46,340 nt of DNA. Source: Frigoribacterium sp. Its GTDB lineage: Bacteria > Actinomycetota > Actinomycetes > Actinomycetales > Microbacteriaceae. This document shows positions 23,571 through 32,360 of this stretch, in pieces (the stretch's first letter is position 1; every line of letters begins with the position of its first letter). Made by a program: the position numbers and the translations under genes. The stretch covers positions 1 through 46,340 of the forward strand of contig JANYEI010000050.1 of the NCBI GenBank assembly GCA_025363205.1. Direction: 5' to 3'. A model generated the notes under the pieces. That model was not told where the DNA came from. It made no database searches and saw nothing but the letters and a program-made list of their open reading frames with translations.

Positions 23571-25034
23571 CTAGTGTCCTGAGCCCTCGGTCTCTATCTC
23601 GGTGCGGTCGCCGCTCCACAGGGTGTGGAAGATGCCCTCCTTGTCGATGCGCTTATAGGTGTGTGCGCCAAAGAAGTCACGCTGACCCTGGGTGAGCGCG
23701 GCAGGAAGACGGTCGGCACGGAGGCTGTCGTAATAGGCGAGCGATGACGCGAATACCGGTGCCGGGATGCCCGCGTGCGCGGCATCCGCCACCACATTGC
23801 GCCAGGAGTCCTGCGCCTTAGCGACCACGTCGGTGAAGAACGGCGCAGTGACGAGGGAAACCAGCGAGGGGTCCTCGGCGTAGGCCTCGGTGATGCGGTT
23901 GAGGAATCGGGCGCGGATGATGCAGCCGCCGCGCCAGATCTTGGCGATCTCGCCCTTCTTGATGTCCCAGTCGTACTGCTCGGCTCCGGCGACGATCGCG
24001 TCGAAGCCCTGGCTGTAGGCGATGACCTTCGAGGCATAGAGCGCCTGGCGCACGCCCTCGATGAAGCCGTCGACATCCTCGACCGGTGAGGCTGTCGGTC
24101 CGGGGAGCGCGGCCGCAGCCGCACGCTGCGCGGGCTTCGACGACACGGAGCGAGCGAAGACCGCCTCCGCGATGCCCGAGACAGGGATGCCGAGGTCGAG
24201 CGCGGTCTGCACAGTCCAGACTCCGGTGCCCTTCGATCCGGCCTGGTCGAGGATCATATCGACGAGGGGCTTGCCCGTCGAAGCATCCACCTGGCGAAGC
24301 ACCTCGGCGGTGATCTCGATCAGGTAGCTCTCGAGCTCTCCCGTGTTCCACTCGGCAAAGATGTCGGCGATTTCGGCAGGGCTCTTGCCGGTGCCACGAC
24401 GGATCAGGTCGTAGGCCTCGCCGATGAGTTGCATGTCGGCGTATTCGATGCCGTTGTGGATCATCTTGACGAAATGACCGGCGCCGTCGTGGCCGACGTG
24501 GGTGACGCAGGGTTCGCCGTCCACGACCGCGGCGATCGACTGGAGGATCGGACCGAGGGTCTTCCACGCTTCATCCGAACCGCCGGGCATGATCGACGGG
24601 CCCTTGAGCGCGCCCTCCTCGCCGCCGGAGATACCGGCCCCGACGAAGTTGATACCGGTCTCGCGCACGGCCTTCTCGCGACGGATGGTGTCGGTGAAGA
24701 GTGAGTTGCCACCATCGACGATGATGTCTCCCGGTTCAAAGACCTTCACGAGCTCGTCGATCACGGCATCCGTGCCCGCCCCGGCCTGCACCATGATGAG
24801 GGCGGCACGAGGTTTCGTGAGCGAGGCGGCGAATTCGGCGTAACTCGTCGTACCGACGAAGTTCGCCTCCGGGTGCTCGGAGATCAGAGTGTCGGTCTTC
24901 TCGTGGCTGCGGTTGAACACGGCGACGGTGTTGCCCTCACGGCTCGCGAGGTTGCGGGCGAGATTGCTGCCCATCACGGCGAGTCCGACGACTCCGATGT
25001 TTGCCTGTGCTTCAGTTGCCCGTGCCTCGACCAT
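23571..25034 (-). CDS. gnd: 6-phosphogluconate dehydrogenase (decarboxylating)
   Basis: Converts 6-phosphogluconate to ribulose 5-phosphate with CO2 and NADPH (487 residues; the long form). ATG at 25034-25032 has a GGGAGA ribosome site; the open frame continues upstream but that part overlaps the divergent gluconokinase remnant and is non-coding. Motifs: the coenzyme fold NIGVVGLAVMGSNLARNL and FNRS, the substrate loop GAGISGGEEGALKGPSIMPGG, the catalytic helix GHFVKMIHNGIEYADMQL with Lys and Asn, and the C-terminal swapped tail with HTYKRIDKEG. The downstream sugar-acid genes feed its substrate through gluconokinase, though they read in the opposite direction. Confidence 0.96.
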   Translation of the reverse strand: MVEARATEAQANIGVVGLAVMGSNLARNLASREGNTVAVFNRSHEKTDTLISEHPEANFVGTTSYAEFAASLTKPRAALIMVQAGAGTDAVIDELVKVFEPGDIIVDGGNSLFTDTIRREKAVRETGINFVGAGISGGEEGALKGPSIMPGGSDEAWKTLGPILQSIAAVVDGEPCVTHVGHDGAGHFVKMIHNGIEYADMQLIGEAYDLIRRGTGKSPAEIADIFAEWNTGELESYLIEITAEVLRQVDASTGKPLVDMILDQAGSKGTGVWTVQTALDLGIPVSGIAEAVFARSVSSKPAQRAAAAALPGPTASPVEDVDGFIEGVRQALYASKVIAYSQGFDAIVAGAEQYDWDIKKGEIAKIWRGGCIIRARFLNRITEAYAEDPSLVSLVTAPFFTDVVAKAQDSWRNVVADAAHAGIPAPVFASSLAYYDSLRADRLPAALTQGQRDFFGAHTYKRIDKEGIFHTLWSGDRTEIETEGSGH

Positions 25035-25223
25035 GATTTCTCCCTGCCGCGTTTCTTTCGAAAAAAGTACCGTTCTCAAGGGTAGTACGTCCGCCGATAG
25101 CGGTTCCTTGCGTGAAGCGGAAGGTATCGCCCGGGATGTCCGCCGCGAGACGGTGGGTAGCACGCGGCGATCCTGCTCGCGCTCCGCGAAATCTTCGACA
25201 CGATCTGGGCGGCACATGGCCTC

Positions 25224-25439
25224 CCGTTCCGGGATGCCGACGACCTGCATCCGGCCGCCAATGTGGCGAAAATGGCGGCAGGGGTTGCTTTGACCGATGA
25301 CGATCGGATGCCCTGGCTGGCGCTGGCGGGTGCCGAGCTCGCCGTCGCGCCGCCGGTGGAGCATCCCCGGTCACTCCCCCGCTCCTCCGCGCCGCCGAGT
25401 GACACGTGCGCCCGAACATTCGGGCACGCGTGTCACTCG
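25224..25439 (+). pseudogene. Truncated gluconokinase remnant
   Basis: Bases 25224-25351 match 37057-37184 inside the intact gluconokinase gene with only about seven differences. After a deletion of roughly 280 bases, the sequence resumes at the gene's 3' end and following palindrome (25352-25439 against 37464-37549). The P-loop region is absent, so no kinase can be made. It is divergent from gnd, 190 bases from its start. No other gene is seen in the 566 bases between gnd and the lactonase gene. Confidence 0.85.
25396..25439. repeat. 44-bp palindrome, copy 1
   Basis: CGAGTGACACGTGCGCCCGA (left arm) and its near inverse TCGGGCACGCGTGTCACTCG (right arm) flank a four-base centre, with two G/T-type arm mismatches. 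Similar elements are at 37506 and 40364. It may serve as a bidirectional terminator or protein-binding site. Confidence 0.8.
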
Positions 25440-25508
25440 GCACAGCGACAAGGCTCGAGAGAGGGCGGCTGCGCGGCCAGGCACACCTCCGGCAAATTTC
25501 CGAATTGA

Positions 25509-25552
25509 GTTCGAGATATCGAACAAGGTCATTGCGTTCATCATGCGGAACA
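25509..25552 (+). promoter_or_regulatory. Inverted repeats before the lactonase gene (IclR operator candidates)
   Basis: GTTCGA-GATA-TCGAAC at 25509-25524 is a perfect-arm inverted repeat. CGTTCATCATGCGGAACA at 25535-25552 shares its first ten bases and its GAAC with the operator-like repeat at 34285. They lie about 50-90 bases before the ATG at 25601, where a regulator of the sugar-acid operon would act. TTGCGT (25532) and TTAAGT (25556) could be the -35/-10 around the second site. Confidence 0.5.
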
Positions 25553-25600
25553 TGGTTAAGTCAGATGAACAGTCAATGAGGTCTGGGCCGAGAGCGGAAA

Positions 25601-26512
25601 ATGAGCGCAATGCAGGGCATCGAGCACTTGCTCGACGGTGGTGCAGAGCTTCGGCGGGTCGCCACCGGGGCCTCATGGTCGGAGGGACCGATCTGGATCC
25701 CTTCGCTTGGCGCCGTGCGCTGGAGCGATATTCCTAATAACCGTATCCTCCAATTCGATGCCGACACCGAGACGCTCGTCGAATACCGAACCGACGTGGA
25801 ATTCGCTAACGGACGGGCGCTCGACCAGTCGGGCGCGGTCATCCAGTGTTCGCACGGTCGTCGCTGCATCGAACGCGACCTCGACGGTGTCGTGACGACA
25901 CTCGTCGACCGGTGGAACGGATCGAGATTCAACTCACCCAACGACGTCATCGTGAAAAGCGACGGCACAATCTGGTTCACAGACCCTCCTTACGGCATCC
26001 TTCAAGTCAACGAAGGACACCCGGGCACGAGGGAATATGGCGGGAATTTCGTCTTCCGCTTTGACCCGGTCACCGAGACCATCGCACCAGTCGTCACGGA
26101 TATGGAAGAGCCGAACGGCCTCGCGTTCTCGCCGGACGAGTCGGTGCTCTACATCTCCGACACTTCGGCTGTGCTCCGAACCGATGGCACCGGCAACCAC
26201 CACATTCGGGCGTATGACGTGATCGACTCCGACCACTGCGACAACGGCCGACTGTTCGTCGACGTCCATCCGGGCATCTCCGACGGCTTCCGGGTGGATT
26301 TCGCAGGCCGGGTCTGGACTTCGAGCGCGGACTCCGTCCAGGTCTTCAGCCCGGGTGGCGAACGGCTCGGTGCAATTCCCGTGCCGGAGATCGTGAGCAA
26401 TCTCTGTTTCGGCGGCCGAACCGGCAGCACCCTCTATGTCACCGCCACTACCAGCCTCTACTCAATCGAGACGGCCACTGTTGGCGCCACGAGTAACAGG
26501 GCCCGATCGTGA
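25601..26512 (+). CDS. SMP-30/gluconolactonase family hydrolase
   Basis: A 303-residue six-bladed beta-propeller, expected to hydrolyse sugar lactones (glucono-1,5-lactone or a related aldonolactone) to the free acid. ATG 25601 is used; ATG 25610 is an alternative. Metal-site residues are in ATGASWSEGPIW (Glu), GSRFNSPNDVIV (Asn) and FSPDESVLYISD (Asp). The family pattern PNGLAFSPD is present. No signal peptide is visible, so it is cytoplasmic. It heads the sugar-acid operon; its stop overlaps the GTG of the iclR gene, and the ABC transporter genes follow by the same kind of four-base overlap. Confidence 0.88.
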   Translation: MSAMQGIEHLLDGGAELRRVATGASWSEGPIWIPSLGAVRWSDIPNNRILQFDADTETLVEYRTDVEFANGRALDQSGAVIQCSHGRRCIERDLDGVVTTLVDRWNGSRFNSPNDVIVKSDGTIWFTDPPYGILQVNEGHPGTREYGGNFVFRFDPVTETIAPVVTDMEEPNGLAFSPDESVLYISDTSAVLRTDGTGNHHIRAYDVIDSDHCDNGRLFVDVHPGISDGFRVDFAGRVWTSSADSVQVFSPGGERLGAIPVPEIVSNLCFGGRTGSTLYVTATTSLYSIETATVGATSNRARS

Positions 26513-27300
26513 CGACCGACCCGCGACCAGCGACCGGCATCGAATCGGTCACCGCTCCCGCGGTCTACCGGGCCGTGCAGGTGCTCGAGACCATGGGAAA
26601 CCGGCGCGAGTCGATCACCATCACGGAGATCGCCATCGCGCTGGGGCTCGCGAAGTCGTCGGTCTCGAATCTTGTCACGACTCTTGAGGCCGTCGGGATG
26701 GTTCGGCGCGTCTCCGATGGTTGGGTTCTCGGGTACAAAGTACTCGAGCTCGGACACTCGATGCTCGCGTCAACGACGCTGGTGGCCGAGTTCGCGCGCA
26801 TCTCCGCTTCCCTTCCCGCGCTCCAGTACGACACCGCCCTGCTCGCAGTACTCGACGGAATGGAGGTGGTCTATCTCGCCCGACACGACGGCACGCAGCC
26901 GATCCGCCTGGCAAGCGACATCGGAAAAAGGATGCCAGCCTCCGTGACATCGCTCGGCAAAGCCATGCTCGCCTCCCTGCCTGAGCAAGAGCTCGAAGCG
27001 AGGCTCGCGCTCTTGGATGTGCTCCCGCGCCCAACCAAGCGCGCGCACCGCACCACCTCCGAGCTTCGTCGCGATTTAGACGAAATCCGTGATCGCGGCT
27101 TCGCGATCGATAACGAGCAGAACACTATCGGTGTCACCTGTTTCGCCGTGGCGCTCCGCGGCCCCGCCCAGCCGACGGCGGTGAGCACCACGCTCCTCAC
27201 CCAGCGGGTCAGGCCGGATCTTCAGGCTCGGTTGGTGGCAGACCTCGGCGTGCTTGCTCGGCAGCTCGGAACCTTCGCGACAGGACAGGACCCACGATGA
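26509..27300 (+). CDS. IclR-family transcriptional regulator (first)
   Basis: A 263-residue regulator. GTG at 26509 overlaps the lactonase stop, and its own stop overlaps the ATPase ATG (ATGA). The N-terminal winged HTH (about residues 18-80) reads ITITEIAIALGLAKSSVSNLVTTLEAVGMV; the effector-binding IclR domain runs from about 95 to 255, with KRMPASVTSLGKAMLA (typical 'AxxTaxGKaxLA') and FAIDNEQNTIGVTCFAVAL. IclR proteins are often repressors that release DNA on binding a sugar acid or aromatic. A likely target is the inverted repeat before the operon. The second IclR gene at 33442 may act on the same site. Confidence 0.92.
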   Translation: MTTDPRPATGIESVTAPAVYRAVQVLETMGNRRESITITEIAIALGLAKSSVSNLVTTLEAVGMVRRVSDGWVLGYKVLELGHSMLASTTLVAEFARISASLPALQYDTALLAVLDGMEVVYLARHDGTQPIRLASDIGKRMPASVTSLGKAMLASLPEQELEARLALLDVLPRPTKRAHRTTSELRRDLDEIRDRGFAIDNEQNTIGVTCFAVALRGPAQPTAVSTTLLTQRVRPDLQARLVADLGVLARQLGTFATGQDPR

Positions 27301-28820
27301 CGTTCGATGTAACTGGCGGCCGAGAAATCCCCCTGCTCCAGGTGACAGGGCTCTCGAAAGCCTTCTTTGCGACCCGCGCCGCGGCCAATGTGAGCTTCAG
27401 CGTGAATCAGGGCGAGATCGTGTCGCTTCTCGGCGAAAATGGAGCGGGCAAGTCGACCATCATCAAGATGCTCGCCGGTGTCTATCGCGCCGATTCGGGA
27501 ACCGTGACCCTCTCGGGTGCGGACTTGGAAGCATCCGGTATACGCCGCCAAATCTCGTTCGTCCATCAGAACCTCGGGCTGATCGAATGGATGACCGTCG
27601 CCGAGAATATCGCACTCGTGCTCGGCTATCCGCGTCGATTCGGACTGATCAATGTGCGGCAGATGAATCGACAGGCGCAGGAGGCGCTCGAGCTTGTGGG
27701 AGGGGGTATCGATCCGACGGCGCGAGTCTTCGATCTTCCGCGCACGGAGCGTAGCCTCCTTGCCATCGCGCGAGGACTCGTGACGAAACCCAAGCTCCTT
27801 GTGCTCGATGAACCGACTGCATCACTTCCGGCAGCCGACGTCGCGCGTCTCTTCGGCGTGCTTCGCACCCTTCGCGACAGCGGCGTCGGCATGATCTACG
27901 TGTCGCACCGCCTCGACGAGATCTATGAGATCTCGAGTCGCACGGTGGTCATGCGAAACGGTCATGTCGTCGCGGAGCGGCCTGTTGCCGGGCTGAGCCA
28001 CGGCGAACTCGTCGAACTCATCGTCGGCCGCCATACCGCGGTCACAGTCTTCGACCAGCCAGAGGAGGATACTCGGCTGCGCCTTACTGAAGTCGTCGTC
28101 GACGGCGCTGGACCGGTCTCTTTCACGGCGCGACGGGGCGAGGTTGTTGCCCTGTGTGGCCTCCGCGGTGCAGGCCAGGAGCCTATCGGGCGTGCAATCG
28201 CCGGCGCGACCCTCATCCGCTCCGGGGCGATGGAGCTGGATGGTGCCCCGCTCGCCCCACGGAACCCCGCGACGGCCGTCGCACGGGGCGTCGGATTCGC
28301 AACCTCGAATCGGGAGGCGGAGGCGGTTGCGCCTGGGCTGTCCGTGCGCGAAAACCTGTTCCTCAATCCGGCGGTGTGGGGCCGAAAGACATTCGAGTTC
28401 CGCACCGCTCGGGCGGAACGGATCGCCGCCGCAAAATACGTCTCAGCCTTTGGCATTCGTCCAACCGACCCCGAGCTGCCCCTCGACACCTTTTCCGGGG
28501 GTAACCAGCAGAAGGTCATTCTCGCTCGCTGGTTCGGTGTCGGTCGCACGGTGGTGGTGCTCGAAGAACCGACCATGGGAGTGGATGTCGGTGCGAAATC
28601 CGAGATCTACGCCCTCCTCCGGGATGCGGCACGGCAGGGGACAGCGGCGATCGTCGTGTCTACCGATATGGAGGAAGTCTCCAAGATCGCGCATCGGGCC
28701 ATTGTCTTCGGCCGCGGGGTGGTGATCGCAGAGCTCTCCGGCGCAGAGCTCACCATCGCCAACCTTGTCGCCGTGGCATCCGATCTCGAACGAACCCCAG
28801 AAGAAACGAGAGTCGCATGA
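27297..28820 (+). CDS. Sugar ABC transporter ATP-binding protein (RbsA/MglA type)
   Basis: A 507-residue fused dimer of two nucleotide-binding domains, as in CUT2 importers. Domain 1 (about 15-245) has Walker A GENGAGKSTIIK, Walker B LLVLDEPTASL and the H-loop YVSHRLDEI. Its signature region is degenerate (DLPRTERSLLAIARGL instead of LSGGQ). Domain 2 (about 260-500) lacks a good Walker A (CGLRGAGQEPIGRA) but has FSGGNQQKVILARWF and VVVLEEPTMGVDVG. This pattern, with site degeneration in domain 2's Walker A, is normal for CUT2 ATPases. It energises uptake together with the permease at 28817 and the lipoprotein at 30080. The substrate is inferred to be a sugar acid or its lactone. Confidence 0.93.
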   Translation: MTFDVTGGREIPLLQVTGLSKAFFATRAAANVSFSVNQGEIVSLLGENGAGKSTIIKMLAGVYRADSGTVTLSGADLEASGIRRQISFVHQNLGLIEWMTVAENIALVLGYPRRFGLINVRQMNRQAQEALELVGGGIDPTARVFDLPRTERSLLAIARGLVTKPKLLVLDEPTASLPAADVARLFGVLRTLRDSGVGMIYVSHRLDEIYEISSRTVVMRNGHVVAERPVAGLSHGELVELIVGRHTAVTVFDQPEEDTRLRLTEVVVDGAGPVSFTARRGEVVALCGLRGAGQEPIGRAIAGATLIRSGAMELDGAPLAPRNPATAVARGVGFATSNREAEAVAPGLSVRENLFLNPAVWGRKTFEFRTARAERIAAAKYVSAFGIRPTDPELPLDTFSGGNQQKVILARWFGVGRTVVVLEEPTMGVDVGAKSEIYALLRDAARQGTAAIVVSTDMEEVSKIAHRAIVFGRGVVIAELSGAELTIANLVAVASDLERTPEETRVA

Positions 28821-29974
28821 GCATGAACACGTCCCTGAAATCGACGGCACTCGAGCCGCCGAAGGGCGCGCCCTGGTATCGCAAACTCTTCACCGTGTAC
28901 GGCATGGTGGTGCTTACTGTCGTGCTCTTCATCCTGTTTGCCATTGCCCGGCCGGATTCGTTCGCTACCCTGCTCAATTTTCAGTTGCTCGCATCGAGCA
29001 AGTCGATCCTGTTGATCCTCGCGCTCGCAGTGACGCTGCCGATGGTCGCTGGCAAGATCGACCTCTCCATTGGCTATGGGGTCGGACTCTGGCAGGTGAT
29101 GGCGTTGCTCTGGCAGCTGCAGGGGATCGACTATCGACTCGTCATCCTGATGTGCCTGGTTGGAGGAGCGATCGTCGGACTCGTGAACGCACTACTCATC
29201 GAACTTGCCCAGGTGGATGCCTTCATCGCGACTCTCGCGACCGCCCAGGTTATCTACGCGATCACCTACTGGGCCACCGGCGGCCGCCAGGTAACCGACA
29301 ACACCGGCATGCGGGCATCCGCATTCGATGCGCTGTCCACGTGGAGCCTTGGTCCAATCCCCGGCACCTTCGTTATCGCCCTGGTGATCGGCCTGCTGCT
29401 CTGGGTCGTTCTCGAGTTTCTCCCGGCTGGGCGCTACCTCTACGCCGTCGGCGCCAACCCGAAGGCCGCAGAGCTCACGGGCGTGCGCCGTCGCCGTTAC
29501 ATTGTCGGCGCCATGGTGGCTTCGGGAATGCTCACCGCGGTCGCCGGCATCCTGCTCTCCTCCCGCCAGGCGGGAGTGGCCCAAGCCAACATCGGCTCCG
29601 AGTTTCTGCTCCCCGCCCTCGCGGCGGCGTTCCTCGGCTCGACGACCATCCGGCCCGGACGAGTGAACGCTCTCGGCACGATTCTCGGAGTATCCATCGC
29701 GACCATCGGGATTTCCGGGTTGCAGCAGCTTCTGCCGGGCCAGTTCTTCCTCGAGCCACTCTTCAACGGGCTCACCCTCGTTGCGGCGATCACTATCGCG
29801 TCGCTCGCCAGTCGGCGAAGGCTCGGTCGTGCCGTGGAACCGAGCCTGCCAACACAGGAAACGTCTGGTGACGATTCGTCACCAGGGGGTAAGGAGTCTG
29901 CAGCCTCCCTGCCCGGCACCGTCGATGCCGTCGCGGCCGTGTCGACAACGGGGTCTACCCCACCCGAAAAGTAG
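28817..29974 (+). CDS. Sugar ABC transporter permease (RbsC type)
   Basis: A 385-residue BPD_transp_2 permease. ATG 28817 overlaps the ATPase stop (ATGA). About nine to ten hydrophobic segments run from residue 29 (FTVYGMVVLTVVLFILFAI) to about 335. The family hallmarks are LPMVAGKIDLSIGYGVGL in the second helix pair, AQVDAFIATLATAQV, and the loop FLPAGRYLYAVGANPKAAELTGV, which contacts the ATPase. The end of the protein is a polar Ser/Pro-rich tail of about 50 residues. It forms a membrane channel with itself as a homodimer, as usual in CUT2 transporters. A strong hairpin lies in the 105-base gap before the binding-protein gene. Confidence 0.92.
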   Translation: MSMNTSLKSTALEPPKGAPWYRKLFTVYGMVVLTVVLFILFAIARPDSFATLLNFQLLASSKSILLILALAVTLPMVAGKIDLSIGYGVGLWQVMALLWQLQGIDYRLVILMCLVGGAIVGLVNALLIELAQVDAFIATLATAQVIYAITYWATGGRQVTDNTGMRASAFDALSTWSLGPIPGTFVIALVIGLLLWVVLEFLPAGRYLYAVGANPKAAELTGVRRRRYIVGAMVASGMLTAVAGILLSSRQAGVAQANIGSEFLLPALAAAFLGSTTIRPGRVNALGTILGVSIATIGISGLQQLLPGQFFLEPLFNGLTLVAAITIASLASRRRLGRAVEPSLPTQETSGDDSSPGGKESAASLPGTVDAVAAVSTTGSTPPEK

Positions 29975-30014
29975 GACCGATCTACCGAACACCCGCGAAT
30001 GCACCACAGATACA

Positions 30015-30046
30015 GGCGATACCGGGCGAAGCGGCCCGGTATTGCC
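30015..30046 (+). other. Intercistronic hairpin between permease and binding-protein genes
   Basis: GGCGATACCGGGC (30015-30027) pairs with GCCCGGTATTGCC (30034-30046) around a six-base loop with one G/T-type pair. It has no following T run, so it is unlikely to be a terminator. Such stems often protect or process mRNA so that the binding protein is made in larger amounts than the membrane subunits. Confidence 0.75.
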
Positions 30047-30079
30047 TCCCCACAGAGAAACCAAGAGAAAGAGTCAGTC

Positions 30080-31258
30080 ATGAACAAAGCAAAACTGCGT
30101 AGGGGAATTCTCTCCTTGGCGGCTGTTCCCGTCGCGCTTACCGTCGTCCTGACCGGATGCTCCAGCGGATCCGTCGGAGGAGGTACCAAGGCGACCACGA
30201 CGGCGGTGTCCGACAGTAAATACGCCTCGATTATCCCGAAGGGAGACATCGTCGCGGCTTCAAAGAAGCTCGTCTCCGACAGCCTCAGCGCCTCGACCGG
30301 GTTCACGCCCAAAAACACGGGCCCGAAGGCGCAGCAGGGCGGTGCAACTGTTGCATTCGTGGGCAGCGACCTGACTAATGGCGGGGTCAATACTGTCTCG
30401 CAGGGTGTGAAGGAAGCCGCGAAGGTGATGGGCTGGAACGTCAACGTCTACGACGGTAAGGCGACGGCTCAGGGGCGAACGGATGCTCTCAACCAAGCTA
30501 TCGCCGCCAAGCCGGTCGCGATCGTGCTTGGTGGCTTCGATCCGACCGAGCAGGCTGCGACCATCAAGACCGCAGCGGGCGCTGGTATCCCCTTGGTCGG
30601 CTGGCATGCAGGAAGCGCTGCCGGGCCGGGTGGAGGCCTGTTCACGAACGTGTCGACCGATCCGCTCGCCGTCTCGCAGCTTGCGGCGGCGTATGCGGTG
30701 GCGGACTCGAACGGCAAGGCGGGGGTCGCGATCTTCACCGATGGCCAGTATGAGATCGCCGTCGAAAAGGCGAAGGCGATGGAGGCCTATGTCAAGGCCT
30801 GCAAAGGATGCTCGGTGCTGTCGTACCAAGACTCGCCGATCGCCGAGGCAGACTCGCGCATGCCAGGGCTCATCTCGAATCTGCTTCAGAAGGATGGCGA
30901 CAAGCTCACCTATCTCCTCGCGATCAACGGTAACTACTTCGGTGGGGCCCAGCAGGCTCTGCGGGCGGCGGGCAAGGACCCCGCGGGAACTCCGAAATCT
31001 GTCGCGGCGGGTGATGGAGATTCCGCGGAATTCCAGCGCATCCGATCGGTCGATTACCAGGCCGCAACGGTCGCCGAGCCTCTCATCCTGCAGGGCTGGG
31101 AGATCGTCGACGAGGTGAACCGTGCACTTGCGAAGACCGATTGGTCGGGCTTTGTTCCGGCTCCCGGGCTCATCACCAAGGCCAATGTTCCCTCTGGCGA
31201 CACCTTCGACCCGGCGAGCGGATATCGCGACGTCTACAAGAAGGTGTGGGGCAAGTAA
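30080..31258 (+). CDS. Sugar ABC transporter substrate-binding lipoprotein
   Basis: A 392-residue exported receptor. ATG 30080 is chosen because a typical lipoprotein signal follows: MNKAKLRRG, a hydrophobic stretch, then the lipobox LTGC at about residues 25-28 with Cys28 as the lipid-attachment site. The mature part has a Gly/Ser/Thr-rich linker and a RbsB/LacI-type periplasmic fold (GGATVAFVGSDLTNGGVNTVSQG, KPVAIVLGGFDPTEQAA, GIPLVGWHAGSA). It collects the sugar acid (or lactone) for the ATPase and permease encoded just upstream. The gene order ATPase, permease, binding protein is typical of CUT2 loci. Confidence 0.93.
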   Translation: MNKAKLRRGILSLAAVPVALTVVLTGCSSGSVGGGTKATTTAVSDSKYASIIPKGDIVAASKKLVSDSLSASTGFTPKNTGPKAQQGGATVAFVGSDLTNGGVNTVSQGVKEAAKVMGWNVNVYDGKATAQGRTDALNQAIAAKPVAIVLGGFDPTEQAATIKTAAGAGIPLVGWHAGSAAGPGGGLFTNVSTDPLAVSQLAAAYAVADSNGKAGVAIFTDGQYEIAVEKAKAMEAYVKACKGCSVLSYQDSPIAEADSRMPGLISNLLQKDGDKLTYLLAINGNYFGGAQQALRAAGKDPAGTPKSVAAGDGDSAEFQRIRSVDYQAATVAEPLILQGWEIVDEVNRALAKTDWSGFVPAPGLITKANVPSGDTFDPASGYRDVYKKVWGK

Positions 31259-31269
31259 CAAGCCGCAGC

Positions 31270-31304
31270 TCCGGCCGGGCCACCTCTGGGGTTGTCCGGC
31301 CGGA
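31270..31304. terminator. Hairpin between convergent genes
   Basis: TCCGGCCGG (31270-31278) pairs with CCGGCCGGA (31296-31304). It sits in the 77-base gap between the binding-protein gene and the convergent dehydrogenase gene and may end both transcripts. It has no T tail. Confidence 0.5.
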
Positions 31305-31335
31305 CCCGCCCATCGGGCATCGGGCGTGCTCACGA

Positions 31336-32259
31336 TCAGGGTGTGTGCGACTCCACGAAGGCTCGGGTGACCGCGATGTCGCTGTCACCGAAACCCTCGG
31401 CGGCCAGCGCACTGAACTGATCGAACAACAGCTCAAGCTGTGGGGTAACCGTGGCCGTGCGCGCGGCTTGGGCCTTCGCGAACGAAAGATCTTTGACCAT
31501 GTATTTTGCTACTCCGGAAGGACTGTAATCCTTGTTGACGAATCGCTCCAACCGCGTTTCGAGCACTCGGCTTCCGGCGTATCCGCCGGAAAGCAGCGTG
31601 AGAAGTGCCCGAACGTCAATTCCGCTCCGCTCCGCGATCACAATTGCCTCTCCGAGGGCGAGCACGGCGGATGCCACGATCATCTGGTTGCACGCCTTCG
31701 CGATCTGCCCCGAACCTAGGGGGCCGAGCAGCACGGGGGTGCCGAAAGCACGCAGGGCTGGACCAGCCCGCTCAAAGTCATCCGGCGCCCCGCCGACCAT
31801 TATCGACAATGTTCCCGCGATCGCTCCGTCTTCGCCGCCACTCACCGGAGAGTCGATCACGGTCGCGAGGCCCGCCGTCCGGTCCCCGATCACGTCGGCA
31901 ATGAGTCGCACTCCCTCCGGTGAAGAGGTCGATCCGATGGCGATCACGGTCGGCATCGTGATTCCGGCCAGGAGGCCGTCGGCCCCCCCGAGCACCTGCT
32001 CGACCTCGGGGAGATCGGGCAGCATCAGCACAATCACGTCGCTCTGTTCCGCCAGGCGGCGAGGGGTCGCGGCCCAGCTCGCACCGGCATCGACCAGGGC
32101 CGAGACTCTCTGCCGGTCCCTCGCGGTCACGGTCAGTTGTGATGATCGTTCCTCCGCTGCGCGGAGAGAATGCACGGCCATCGGATGCCCCATCACCCCC
32201 AGCCCGATCATTCCGACTCGGGGAAAGGGCTGCGAAGTGGTGGTGGTATCCGGATTCAT
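31336..32259 (-). CDS. NAD-binding beta-hydroxyacid dehydrogenase (GarR/MmsB type)
   Basis: A 307-residue reductase of the 3-hydroxyisobutyrate / tartronate-semialdehyde family. ATG at 32259-32257 is used; TATGCT lies six bases before it, which suggests a leaderless message. Motifs: coenzyme loop VGMIGLGVMGHPMA, substrate loop DSPVSGGEDGAIAGTLSIM, and the catalytic Lys in GSGQIAKACNQMIV, then VKDLSFA near the end. Expected reactions are reduction or oxidation of a short beta-hydroxy acid such as glycerate/tartronate semialdehyde. It is divergent from the D-2-hydroxyacid dehydrogenase, sharing a 101-base promoter region. Its exact substrate within the sugar-acid pathway is not clear. Confidence 0.85.
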   Translation of the reverse strand: MNPDTTTTSQPFPRVGMIGLGVMGHPMAVHSLRAAEERSSQLTVTARDRQRVSALVDAGASWAATPRRLAEQSDVIVLMLPDLPEVEQVLGGADGLLAGITMPTVIAIGSTSSPEGVRLIADVIGDRTAGLATVIDSPVSGGEDGAIAGTLSIMVGGAPDDFERAGPALRAFGTPVLLGPLGSGQIAKACNQMIVASAVLALGEAIVIAERSGIDVRALLTLLSGGYAGSRVLETRLERFVNKDYSPSGVAKYMVKDLSFAKAQAARTATVTPQLELLFDQFSALAAEGFGDSDIAVTRAFVESHTP

Positions 32260-32360
32260 CTGCACAGCATAACGAACCCCGTTCACAGGGATGAATAGTC
32301 CATTTCGACTGTCCGCTACCCCTGGCGTAATTACTCTCACTCGCGACGAAAGATGAAACC

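Noticed and set aside
25035-25364. Upstream extension of gnd by about 110 codons
   Set aside because: It crosses the gluconokinase remnant and non-coding sequence; the ATG at 25034 has a ribosome site and begins a normal Gnd N-terminus.
27297-28820. The defective Walker A of the second ATPase domain as a sign of a broken gene
   Set aside because: Asymmetric domains with a degenerate site are normal in CUT2 sugar ATPases.
32274-32284. GAAC-CCC-GTTC palindrome between the divergent dehydrogenase genes
   Set aside because: Short, and different in orientation and spacing from the shared operator-like repeat. It may be a site, but support is too weak to list.
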